64,000 bases of DNA from Microbispora rosea. Lineage in GTDB: Bacteria; Actinomycetota; Actinomycetes; Streptosporangiales; Streptosporangiaceae. Below, piece by piece: positions 55,898 to 63,646 of this stretch. The position numbers and the translations under genes were made by a program. Position 1 is the first letter of the stretch, and each line of letters starts with the position of its first letter. The stretch is taken from NCBI RefSeq assembly GCF_900156315.1, contig NZ_FTNI01000004.1:279844-343843 (forward strand), read 5' to 3'. Under the pieces are notes generated by a model that ran no database searches, was not told where the DNA came from, and saw only the letters and a list, made by a program, of their open reading frames with translations.

Positions 55898-56827
55898 ATG
55901 GCCACGGGCATGATCAGGGCGGCCGGCGCGGTCGTCTGGCGCGGGAACGAGGACGACCCGGAGGTCGCTCTCGTGCACCGCCCGGCGTACGGCGACTGGA
56001 GCCTCCCCAAGGGAAAGCTCAAGCGCGGCGAGCACGTGATCGCGGGAGCCCTGCGCGAGGTGCGGGAGGAGACCGGCCTGCGGGTCGTGCTCGGCCGTGC
56101 GCTGCCGCCCGTGCACTACATGCACGGCGGCCGGCTCAAGCGGGTGGACTACTGGCTCGCCCACGCTCTCGACGACCAGGTCGCGGTCGACGGCGACGAG
56201 GTCGACGAGGTGGCGTGGCTGCCGATCCAGGAGGCACGGCGGCGCCTCACCTACGCGTGGGACCGCGGCCTGCTGCGCGCCGCCGGCGCCGCTCCCTTCG
56301 TGACCACGCCGCTGATCCTGCTGCGCCACGCGCTGGCGGGCTCCCGGCAGGAGTGGAAGGGCGACGACGACCTGCGCCCGCTGGACGAGCGCGGCCGCGC
56401 CCAGGCCGAGGTCCTGGCCACGGTGCTGGGGGCCTACCGCCCGGCCGTGCTGGTCAGCTCGCACAGCAGGCGCTGCACGCAGACGCTCAAGCCGTACGCC
56501 GAGCGGCACGGGCTGGAGGTGCGGGAGGAGACGGCGCTGTCGGAGAGCGGCTACGACCCGCGGGAGGCGGAGCGGCTGGTGCGCGATCTGTCGGCCGCGC
56601 CCGAGCCGGCGGTGCTGTGCAGCCACGGCAAGATCCTGCCCGAGCTGCTGGGCATGGCGGGCGGGGCACTGCGCGGCGTGCGGACGGCCGACCGCACCCT
56701 CGCCAAGGGCGGCTTCGCCGTACTCCACCGGGCGGCGGACCGCACGGGCGCCGTCGACAACGACGTGGACGACGTGGACGACGACGCGGCCGAGCACGTG
56801 CTAAGCCTTGAGCGCTACACCACCTAA
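55898..56827 (+). CDS. mutT1: NUDIX hydrolase–histidine phosphatase fusion (MutT1-like)
   Basis: The 309-residue product has two domains. The N-terminal NUDIX domain (about 1–135) has the full box GKLKRGEHVIAGALREVREE. The C-terminal domain (about 140–309) is a phosphoglycerate-mutase-like phosphatase with LILLRHALAG and late CSHGKILPELL. Mycobacterial MutT1 has this build and cleans oxidised nucleotides and diadenosine polyphosphates. The ATG follows AGAGG, 23 bp after ppk. The tail is rich in Asp/Val (DNDVDDVDDD). Confidence 0.9.
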   Translation: MATGMIRAAGAVVWRGNEDDPEVALVHRPAYGDWSLPKGKLKRGEHVIAGALREVREETGLRVVLGRALPPVHYMHGGRLKRVDYWLAHALDDQVAVDGDEVDEVAWLPIQEARRRLTYAWDRGLLRAAGAAPFVTTPLILLRHALAGSRQEWKGDDDLRPLDERGRAQAEVLATVLGAYRPAVLVSSHSRRCTQTLKPYAERHGLEVREETALSESGYDPREAERLVRDLSAAPEPAVLCSHGKILPELLGMAGGALRGVRTADRTLAKGGFAVLHRAADRTGAVDNDVDDVDDDAAEHVLSLERYTT

Positions 56828-56839
56828 CCCCCCGCGTGA

Positions 56840-58297
56840 TCAGGAGAGGCGGGACCAGACGGCGGGGAACTCCTCCTGGGCCCGGGCCGCCTCGGCGCTC
56901 TCGATGCCCGCGAGCACACCGTAAGTGAAGGTGTCCTCCCCCGCCTGCCGAGCCCTTTCCGCCTCCTCCAGCAGCACGCCCTGGGCGACCACACCGTCCT
57001 GGTGCCGTCCCAGCACCTCCTGCACCTCCGTGGCACGCTCGGCCGCGCCGGACATGCCGGCGGCCTCCGCCGTGTATCGGGCCCGCTTGGCCGCCTTGCG
57101 CACGTCGTGCATGGCCGCCTCCCGTTCCTCGCCCTCCTCGATGCGCCGCGCCGCCTCGTAGGCGTCGGTCACCCGCCGCCAGTTCCTGTCCACGATCTTG
57201 GGCAGCGCCTTGTCCGCAGTCTTGGCCGCCGCGGCCGTCAACGGCGGGTCGGCGGCCAGCGCGTCGAGGGAGTCGAGCAGCGCGAAGTAACGGCTCTCGC
57301 TGAGCGCGCGCCGGATGCGCTCGTACGCGTCGTGCTCCCTGGCCATCAGGTCGTCGCCCAGCCTGCGGCGCGCGTCGGCGGTGACGAAGCGGGGATCGAG
57401 GTCGTCGAGCCGGGCGGTGAAGCGGGCCCTGATGACCTCCAGGTCACGGGCCTCGCCCAGCACCTCACCGAGCCACCTGAGCTCCTCCTGAAGGTCCTCG
57501 GTGCCGGCGACGATCCGCTTGAACGCCTTGAGCGCGCTGCGCAGGCGGCGGCAGGCGACTCTGGCCTTGTGGACGGCGTCCTCCTCGGCCAGGCGCACGT
57601 GCGGGTCCTGCGCGATCAGCGCGTCGGCGTGATCGCGGAGGTAGGCGACGACGACCTCCCCGGCAGAACCGGGCTCGGGCCGGGTCCTCGGCGGCGGCGC
57701 GGGGACGCGGTCTCCGAGGACGCGCGCGAGTTTGCTCGCGCTGTCCGCGGGAGCGGCGCCGGCCTTGCGCAGCCGCTTGGCCACCTTCTTGAGGAGGTCG
57801 CGCTCGCCCTCCTTGAGCTCGGCCTCGACCTCGCGCCAGCGCCGCACCACCGGCTCGTCCCCGAGCACCGTGCCCTTCACGCGGTCGTCGGCGATCTCCA
57901 CGAGCACCGTGCCGCCGGGACCGAGCAGCCGGGTGATTCCCCGGCGGGTCTCCAGCTGGGCCACCGGCGCGAGCGCGGCGCCCCGCGTGTACGCGAGGAC
58001 GAGGCTCGCCAGCTCGGCGGGCACCACCTTGGCGCCGCGGGTGAGCGGCCGGGTGATCTCCTGACGGGCGCCCTTGGCCTTGGGCAGCTTGAGATGCCAG
58101 CCCTCGTCGTCCCCGCCGCGCCGCCGGCGCAGGGTGACGCCCCGAGCCGCCAGCCGTAGATCGGAGGTGTCGAAATAGACCGCGGTCAGCCGGTGGGACA
58201 GCGGCTCGGACACCCCCTCACACCCCGGCACACCGCCCAGGTCGGGCAGGGCGAAGCCCTCAGGAACGTCGAACTTGTCCTCGATCTCCAGCGCCAC
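56840..58297 (-). CDS. CYTH and CHAD domain protein
   Basis: 485 residues. Residues 1–200 form a CYTH triphosphate tunnel domain (MALEIEDKF with ExExK, TSDLRLAARGVTLRRRRGG, GWHLKLPKAK). Residues 215–485 form a CHAD helical bundle rich in conserved His/Arg (VHKARVACRRLRSALKAFKR, AMHDVRKAAKRARYTAEA). CHAD domains bind polyphosphate and CYTH domains hydrolyse triphosphates. The gene converges on the NUDIX gene, next to ppk. Start is a GTG after GGGGG. Confidence 0.92.
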   Translation of the reverse strand: MALEIEDKFDVPEGFALPDLGGVPGCEGVSEPLSHRLTAVYFDTSDLRLAARGVTLRRRRGGDDEGWHLKLPKAKGARQEITRPLTRGAKVVPAELASLVLAYTRGAALAPVAQLETRRGITRLLGPGGTVLVEIADDRVKGTVLGDEPVVRRWREVEAELKEGERDLLKKVAKRLRKAGAAPADSASKLARVLGDRVPAPPPRTRPEPGSAGEVVVAYLRDHADALIAQDPHVRLAEEDAVHKARVACRRLRSALKAFKRIVAGTEDLQEELRWLGEVLGEARDLEVIRARFTARLDDLDPRFVTADARRRLGDDLMAREHDAYERIRRALSESRYFALLDSLDALAADPPLTAAAAKTADKALPKIVDRNWRRVTDAYEAARRIEEGEEREAAMHDVRKAAKRARYTAEAAGMSGAAERATEVQEVLGRHQDGVVAQGVLLEEAERARQAGEDTFTYGVLAGIESAEAARAQEEFPAVWSRLS

Positions 58298-58356
58298 CGT
58301 TACCCCCGAATGTCCCGGTTGGCGTCATACTGCCACCCCAAGGTGAACGCAGACCC

Positions 58357-59115
58357 TCACAGGTGCGCGGCCACGAAGATCCGGCGGAACGGGAACGGCG
58401 TGCCGTACGGCCTGGGCGGGTAGGCGGCGCGCAGGGCCCGGGCGCAGTCGGCGAGGAAGCCGGCGTGGCGCTCGGGCGGCAGCCGGTCGAGCATGGGCCG
58501 CAGGGCCGTGCCCTTGATCCAGTGCAGCACGGCGTCCTCCCCCGGCAGGACGTGGACGTAGGTCGTCTCCCACGCGTCCACGGTGAAGCCGAGACCGGCG
58601 AGCAGGTCCACATAGTCGGCCGGCTCCCCGACCGGCGCGCCCCGCGGCACGTCGCCCAGCTCCTCTCGCCAGGTCGTACGGCACAGCTCGCGCACGACGG
58701 CGTGACTCGGCGCGTCGAAGTTGCCGGGCACCTGGAAGGCGAGCCAGCCGCCCTCGGTCAGGTGGCCCCTCCACCGGCGCAGCAGGTCGGGGTGTTCCGG
58801 GATCCACTGCAGGAGCGCGTTCGAGACGATCACGTCGACCGGCCGCGGCGGGTGCCACTCGCGGACGTCGGCCACCTCGAACGTCGGCCCGGCCGGCGCC
58901 TTGGCGATCATCGCGGGCGAGGAGTCGACGCCGTGCACCTGAGCGCCCGGCCATCGACCACACAAGGTCGCCGTGAGTTCCCCGGTGCCGCAGCCGAGAT
59001 CGACGACATACTCGGGCGACCTGGCGCCCACCCGGGCCACGAGCTCGTGGAAGGGGCGGCCACGCTCGGCCGCGTACCGCTCGTAGACCTCCGGATCCCA
59101 GATGTCCGTGCCCAT
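58357..59115 (-). CDS. tam: Trans-aconitate 2-methyltransferase-like protein
   Basis: The 252-residue class I methyltransferase has YVVDLGCGTGELTATL (motif I), VHGVDSSPAMI, VIVSNALLQWIPEHPDLL and WLAFQVPGNFDAPSH, as in Tam. Tam methylates trans-aconitate, a spontaneous by-product that inhibits the TCA cycle. The ATG at 59115 follows GGAGGTGCC. It diverges from a MarR gene with two shared dyads between, so it is probably under that regulator's control. Confidence 0.9.
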   Translation of the reverse strand: MGTDIWDPEVYERYAAERGRPFHELVARVGARSPEYVVDLGCGTGELTATLCGRWPGAQVHGVDSSPAMIAKAPAGPTFEVADVREWHPPRPVDVIVSNALLQWIPEHPDLLRRWRGHLTEGGWLAFQVPGNFDAPSHAVVRELCRTTWREELGDVPRGAPVGEPADYVDLLAGLGFTVDAWETTYVHVLPGEDAVLHWIKGTALRPMLDRLPPERHAGFLADCARALRAAYPPRPYGTPFPFRRIFVAAHL

Positions 59116-59129
59116 GCCGGCACCTCCAT

Positions 59130-59147
59130 TATCTTGACGTCGAGATA
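59130..59147. promoter_or_regulatory. MarR operator 1 at the tam/marR intergenic region
   Basis: TATCTTGACGTCGAGATA is an 18-bp dyad with a single mismatched pair. The sequence returns, reversed in orientation, at 59167–59181. It sits 15 bp before the tam start. Confidence 0.6.
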
Positions 59148-59166
59148 AATCGATATCGCGGGAGAT

Positions 59167-59181
59167 ATCTCGATGTCAAGA
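59167..59181. promoter_or_regulatory. MarR operator 2 at the tam/marR intergenic region
   Basis: ATCTCGATGTCAAGA repeats the inverted form of site 1 with one change. It lies 18 bp upstream of the marR start, suited to autorepression. Confidence 0.55.
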
Positions 59182-59198
59182 GAAGCTAGACTCGGCCC

Positions 59199-59723
59199 AT
59201 GACCTTCTCGAGGCCCGTCGAGGACGAGGTGGACCGGCTGGTCGCGGCCTGGAGACAGGAGCGCCCGGACCTGGACGTGACGCCTCTCGAAGTGCTGAGC
59301 CGGGTCTCCCGGTTGAGCCGGCACCTGGAGCGCGAGCGCCGCGCGGCCTTCGCGTCGCACGACATGGAGTCGTGGGAGTTCGACGTGCTGACGGCCCTGC
59401 GCCGCGCGGGAGAGCCGTACGAGCTCAGTCCGGGCGCGCTGCTGCGCGCCACTCTGGTGACCTCCGGCACGATGACGAACCGCATCGACAGGCTGGCCGC
59501 CGCCGGACTGGTAGTCCGGCGCCCGGATCCGGAGGACCGGCGCGGCGTGCTGGTGCGGCTGACCCCGGCCGGCATGCACCGCGTCGACGCCGCCTTCGCC
59601 GACCTGCTGCGCCGTGAACGCGAACTCCTCGCGGGCCTCGAACAGCACGAGCAGCAGGCCCTCGCCGCCCTGCTGCGCAGGCTTCTGATCCCCTTCGACG
59701 CCTCCGACGCGCCCGCTCACTGA
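59199..59723 (+). CDS. MarR-family transcriptional regulator
   Basis: The 174-residue winged-helix protein resembles the regulator at 19912: RPDLDVTPLEVLSRVSRLSR, SWEFDVLTALRRAGEPYEL, TSGTMTNRIDRLAAAGLVVR and RRGVLVRLTPAG. It probably represses tam and itself through the two dyads upstream. No ribosome site is obvious before the ATG at 59199. Confidence 0.88.
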   Translation: MTFSRPVEDEVDRLVAAWRQERPDLDVTPLEVLSRVSRLSRHLERERRAAFASHDMESWEFDVLTALRRAGEPYELSPGALLRATLVTSGTMTNRIDRLAAAGLVVRRPDPEDRRGVLVRLTPAGMHRVDAAFADLLRRERELLAGLEQHEQQALAALLRRLLIPFDASDAPAH

Positions 59724-59963
59724 TCCGGCCGAGCCGTTGTCACCCCCGGTCGAAGCGGCAGGGAGGCCGAGGCTCGATGACGTCACGGTAGAGACGGAAA
59801 CCGGCCGGACTTCGGCGGAGTTTCAGGCTGACAAACGCCCCCATCAAGGTCACGACCTGCTCATTTTTACTATTTGTCGCTTTTGGCGCTTTCAACGACA
59901 CACCGCACGCCACGTCAACCCGCCATTGACTCATTCGCATCCGGCATGAATATGGCGATATAA

Positions 59964-59981
59964 GTGTGATTTTCGTCACAC
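59964..59981. promoter_or_regulatory. CRP-like palindrome upstream of first protease-like gene
   Basis: GTGTGA-TTTTCG-TCACAC is a perfect dyad matching the CRP consensus TGTGA-N6-TCACA. A second copy precedes the paralogous gene (63401–63416). It lies about 185 bp before the -10, so its effect is uncertain. Confidence 0.6.
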
Positions 59982-60120
59982 GAGTCTCTTGGATCGGTCC
60001 AGCACCGGTCGCGGCCCAAGCCCGGCCGAATGGTCTGTGATCAGCAGAGACGAGGCGCCCATCGCCGCGGTGGTGCGGCCCTCGCGCCGAGGCGAAGACC
60101 CTGCGGGCACGGAGGGGAAA

Positions 60121-60143
60121 CTCTGAAATTTCTGTTTTCAGAG
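60121..60143. promoter_or_regulatory. Inverted repeat overlapping the -35 region
   Basis: CTCTGAAA (60121–60128) and TTTCAGAG (60136–60143) are perfect 8-bp arms with a 7-bp spacer, ending 10 bp before the -10 box. The position suits a repressor or activator site. It is not evident before the second paralogue. Confidence 0.5.
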
Positions 60144-60153
60144 GGTTTCTCGT

Positions 60154-60159
60154 TATAAC
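60154..60159 (+). promoter_or_regulatory. -10 box of first protease-like gene
   Basis: TATAAC lies 73 nt before the start codon. The second paralogue has TATAGC at nearly the same distance (72 nt), which supports its use. Confidence 0.55.
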
Positions 60160-60184
60160 TTCCCACCGTTCCTTCACTGACGCA

Positions 60185-60205
60185 TGGGGCGCAAGTGACG
60201 CCCCA
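60185..60205 (+). promoter_or_regulatory. Leader hairpin of first protease-like gene
   Basis: TGGGGCG-CAAGTGA-CGCCCCA forms a 7-bp stem and 7-nt loop in the 5' leader, 21 nt before the start. The same loop and stem recur before the paralogue. Confidence 0.6.
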
Positions 60206-60226
60206 CGACAGACCAGGGAGATCCAG

Positions 60227-61948
60227 TTGAAGCGCACTCTCGCTCTCGGCGGGGTCGCGGCCGGCCTACTGGCCTCCGCGGCGATCGCCGCCCCGGCTCA
60301 CGCCGACCAAGTCCCGTCCATCAACCTCGCCAAGACCAACTTCGCCGCGAAGGAAATCGCCGCGTTCTGGTTCGGTGAGGCGCGGGCCAACCTGATCAAG
60401 GCCACGCCGTACGGCGTGGAGACCAAGATCTCCGCCAAGCACGTGTCGACCGGTGGCGCGTCCGCCGACACCAAGGCCGGTGTCGTGGGCTCCAGCGGTG
60501 ACCAGAAGGCCGCCACCGGCACCCTGAAGAACGTGAACCTGCCGAAGACCACCGGCAAGGTGTTCTTCATCGGCGCCGACCACAAGCCGCACTGGTGCTC
60601 CGCCACCGCCGTGCAGTCGCAGTACAAGAACCTGGTGGCGACCGCGGGTCACTGCGTGTACGACACCAAGTCCAACGCGACCACCCTCGACAAGTGGGTC
60701 TTCATCCCCGGTTACTACGAGGGCAAGACCCCCTGGGGCATCTACGTCGGCAAGACCGCTTACACGCACTACGACTACAGCGTGTACGAGGACGGCGACC
60801 GCGACTACGCGTTCGTCACGGTCTACAACGGCGTCCAGGTCACGGACGTGCGCTACGACAAGCCCGGCCGCGACGACCACCACGGTCGTGACGACCACCA
60901 CGGGCGCGACGACCACGGGCGCGACGACCACGGCAAGTACCGTGGCGGGCGTGACCACGACGAGCACGGCTGGCACGTGGCGCCCGTCTCCGTCCGGCAG
61001 TTCCAGGCCCTGAACCGGGGCAGGGACCTCACCGGCAACGGCCCCTGGGCCAAGGGCACCGGCGTCCAGACCCACGAGATCAGCGAGCGCGCCTACTTCA
61101 GCCACTCGGACTCGTACGTCAGCCGTGACGGGAAGACCCTCTACTTCCGTAAGAAGGTCTGGGACCACGACGAGCACAGCGGTCCGAAGCACGACGACAA
61201 GCAGCTCACGCCGAAGGCCGCGCCCAGCGGCGAGAACAACCGTCTGGCGCCCCCCGGGCCCCAGACGCCTCCCGGGCCTCCGAAGCCGCCGCACCCGACC
61301 GCCACGGTCACGACGACCGCGACGGCCACCGTCACCGCGACCGCCACGGTCACGACGACCGCGACCGCGACCGTCACGGCGACCGCGACGGTCACCGCCA
61401 CTCCCACCTACAGGCCGACGGGCAAGCCTCACCACGAGGCGAAGTACAAGTACTACGCCCGGACGTTCTGGGCGCAGAGCCGCGACGACCACCGGCCGCA
61501 CGGCACCCTGAAGATCACGCTGAAGGACGTCGGCGCCCTCGGGTCCAACGTCGGTGGTCAGGGTCTGGCCTACAACCAGAAGATCGGCACCTCGATCTTC
61601 ATGTTCGGCTACCCGAGCGGGTCGCACCCGGACGGCAACTACGCCTTCACCGGCAAGACCCAGAAGTGGGCCTACGGCAAGACCTTCAAGGCGAGCGCCG
61701 CGGCCGTCAAGGGCGAGGAGCTCGTGGGCGTCAAGTCCTCCTTCACGGGCGAGGGCGCCATCGGCTCGTCCTGGCTGTACCGCTACAGCAACGCGAAGCG
61801 GCTCGGCTACCTCAACGGTGTGACCATCGGTGTCGCCGACACCGACGGCAACGGCCGCATCGACACCAGCATCTCGCCGTACTTCGACGGTGAGACGCTG
61901 GCCGTCTACAAGACCGCCGCGGCCAACTGGTCCGGCAAGATCGTCTGA
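60227..61948 (+). CDS. Secreted trypsin-like serine protease with internal repeat insertions
   Basis: 573 residues from a TTG start preceded by AGGGAG. The signal peptide ends PAHA (residue 26). A pro-like region runs to about 110. Catalytic residues are inferred as His 142 (VATAGHCVY), Asp 193 (DRDYAFVTV) and Ser 514 (EGAIGSSWLYR), a variant of GDSGG. Between Asp and Ser lie a His/Asp-rich stretch (about 215–245, DDHHGRDDHHGRDDHG) and a Thr/Ala/Val repeat linker (about 362–396) that split the protease fold. Substrate unknown. The paralogue begins at 63647. Confidence 0.82.
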   Translation: MKRTLALGGVAAGLLASAAIAAPAHADQVPSINLAKTNFAAKEIAAFWFGEARANLIKATPYGVETKISAKHVSTGGASADTKAGVVGSSGDQKAATGTLKNVNLPKTTGKVFFIGADHKPHWCSATAVQSQYKNLVATAGHCVYDTKSNATTLDKWVFIPGYYEGKTPWGIYVGKTAYTHYDYSVYEDGDRDYAFVTVYNGVQVTDVRYDKPGRDDHHGRDDHHGRDDHGRDDHGKYRGGRDHDEHGWHVAPVSVRQFQALNRGRDLTGNGPWAKGTGVQTHEISERAYFSHSDSYVSRDGKTLYFRKKVWDHDEHSGPKHDDKQLTPKAAPSGENNRLAPPGPQTPPGPPKPPHPTATVTTTATATVTATATVTTTATATVTATATVTATPTYRPTGKPHHEAKYKYYARTFWAQSRDDHRPHGTLKITLKDVGALGSNVGGQGLAYNQKIGTSIFMFGYPSGSHPDGNYAFTGKTQKWAYGKTFKASAAAVKGEELVGVKSSFTGEGAIGSSWLYRYSNAKRLGYLNGVTIGVADTDGNGRIDTSISPYFDGETLAVYKTAAANWSGKIV

Positions 61949-61971
61949 GTCTCCGACTCCTGACGTTCAGG

Positions 61972-62006
61972 AGGGCCCGGCTGTCCGCAGCCGGGCCCTT
62001 TCCTTT
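61972..62006 (+). terminator. Terminator of first protease-like gene
   Basis: AGGGCCCGGCTG (61972–61983), loop TCCG and CAGCCGGGCCCT (61988–61999) give a 12-bp stem. A pyrimidine tract TTTCCTTTT follows. It is 24 bp after the stop codon. Confidence 0.9.
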
Positions 62007-63400
62007 TGCCCACTAAAGATCCTTTTGTCCAGCAAAGGCGGCCACTCGCCCATCGGCGACGAGAGCGGGCAGCGCCCTGTTCGCATGGTCGCGACGGCCG
62101 CGGTCCGGCCTCGGCGGCCCGGCCGGAAGCCGCCGGCCGACTGTCCTGCGGCATCGACATCTACCTCAATACGGCCGTGGAACCGCCGTTCCGTGCCGTC
62201 CTCCGTACCGTCCGTCCTCTGCGGCGTCCTCGGCCCCGCGTACTGGAACACGCCGCGACTGTCGCGGCGAACCACCCGCACGCCACCGCCGCGACCGCGA
62301 CGCTTCCAGCGCGCCCCCTGGCGCTTCCTGGCGCTTCTTGCACTGCTTCCTGCACGGCTTCCCGCGCGCCCGTGGTGGAGCCAGCCGATCGCCGGCCGAG
62401 TTCGCGGAGCCACGGTGTCGGGGCTTTACTCCGCACATCGGCATTACGGAACGCACTTCCTCGGGGTCAGGGGCACCCTTCCCGACGCCGCCGAGAGAGC
62501 CCAGGGGAAACCACCCGAACAAAGAGCGAGGGGGTCACGGGAAATTCCACCCATCAAGAACAATCACCCCTGACCACACGGTAAATCCAATTGCAGAGAT
62601 CAACCGACGACAAAGTGACGAGGAACCTCCGGAAAACGAGCAACGACCCGGTATCGCCAACCTTCCGGGAGCCCACTCGCCGGTCCCTCGGATGAGACCA
62701 CATCATGAACGGAAGAAAACCCGGGCGGTTTTCACTCCTCTTCCGCCAGGCGAAGACTCGTAGCTGCGGGAAGCCATCGAGGATAACCGTTCAAGGTAGG
62801 CCGAATCCAGACGACTTATCGATCTACCTGGGAAAACATCACCGACCTCTGCCGCCGGCGCGCCGCCGAGGACCTGCGACGCCCGTCGCCCCACCCTCTC
62901 CGCGACGGACGAACGATCACCACAGAAACTCCGAGAGAAATCTCCCACAATCGCGATGGACACCGCCCCGGAAACGCTTTCCAGCCGCGCCGAGAGCGCA
63001 CGGTGCGAGCGATGCGGTGATTCGCTAAAAGGTGCCCGCGACGCCCACACGCCTCTCTTCGACCACTCCGAAGGGCTCGGAAAATTTCGGACATCCGATC
63101 AGCTGGCTTACCGCTTGGTAACAATCCCTGCGGGAGGGCTCAGGAACCCTTCAGGAAGGCTCTCGCCGCATCGCGGCCACCGCGTCGCGATGCCGTCCGG
63201 GCCCAGCGGAACCGGAGCCGGGCCGAGGCGACGCCCGGCGGTCCCGAGACGGTCACACCCCGGTGATCGGCGATCAACCTGCCCCTTCGCGTTTCCTCTT
63301 GATCGTCAACTCACACCCACCGGGCGGTTACACGGACCACGGTCCAGGCGAACGGGCAGACTCCGACGCAATCTGCCGGTCATCCGGTTTCACTCAAACC
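62007..63400. other. Long gene-poor region between protease paralogues
   Basis: About 1.4 kb with no frame that shows family features, signal peptides or ribosome sites on either strand. Composition varies: 62.1–62.4 kb is GC-rich with short CTGGCGCTTC/TGCACGGCTTCC-like repeats, while 62.5–63.1 kb is unusually AT-rich for this genome. A structured RNA cannot be excluded. Confidence 0.4.
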
Positions 63401-63416
63401 TGTGATTTACGTCACA
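63401..63416. promoter_or_regulatory. CRP-like palindrome upstream of second protease-like gene
   Basis: TGTGA-TTTACG-TCACA is a perfect CRP-type dyad. It lies about 160 bp before the -10 and mirrors the site before the first paralogue. Confidence 0.6.
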
Positions 63417-63574
63417 TTGTCGGGTGACCGATCCGGTGCGCAGTGTCACGGATCTCGTCCCGCACAGCCGGTGATCAGCTCATTTTCAGCTTCCGTTCAG
63501 GAACGACCGTGAGCACCAGAGTTGGGGGCAATGCGCGAACCACCCAATTCGACTTACGTCACTCCAATTCGTCC

Positions 63575-63580
63575 TATAGC
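63575..63580 (+). promoter_or_regulatory. -10 box of second protease-like gene
   Basis: TATAGC lies 72 nt before the ATG at 63647, matching the spacing in the first paralogue. Confidence 0.5.
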
Positions 63581-63605
63581 TTTCTCCCCGTTCCTCACTG
63601 ACGGA

Positions 63606-63626
63606 TGGGGCGCAAGTGACGCCTCA
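63606..63626 (+). promoter_or_regulatory. Leader hairpin of second protease-like gene
   Basis: TGGGGCG-CAAGTGA-CGCCTCA keeps the loop and stem of the first leader, with one C-to-T change that leaves a G·U pair. The surrounding bases up to AGACCAGG are nearly identical in the two leaders. Confidence 0.6.
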
Positions 63627-63646
63627 CGACAGACCAGGAGAAAGTT

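Larger units (their letters stand above)
59724..60226 (+). other. Regulatory intergenic region before first protease-like gene
   Basis: The 503 bp are AT-rich for this genome and hold no supported gene. They include a CRP-like palindrome (59964–59981), an inverted repeat (60121–60143), a TATAAC -10 (60154–60159) and a leader hairpin (60185–60205). Confidence 0.6.

Noticed and set aside
62006..62584. Open frames of 150–190 codons on both strands after the first protease gene
   Set aside because: No ribosome site, no family motifs, biased low-complexity composition. They overlap a strong terminator region and look like chance frames in GC-rich DNA.
62761..63180. Possible c-di-AMP (ydaO-type) riboswitch, from GCCGAATCC and GCAGCTACGAG-like pieces
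   Set aside because: The conserved pieces are not in a consistent order or strand and no full fold could be drawn. A covariance-model search would decide.
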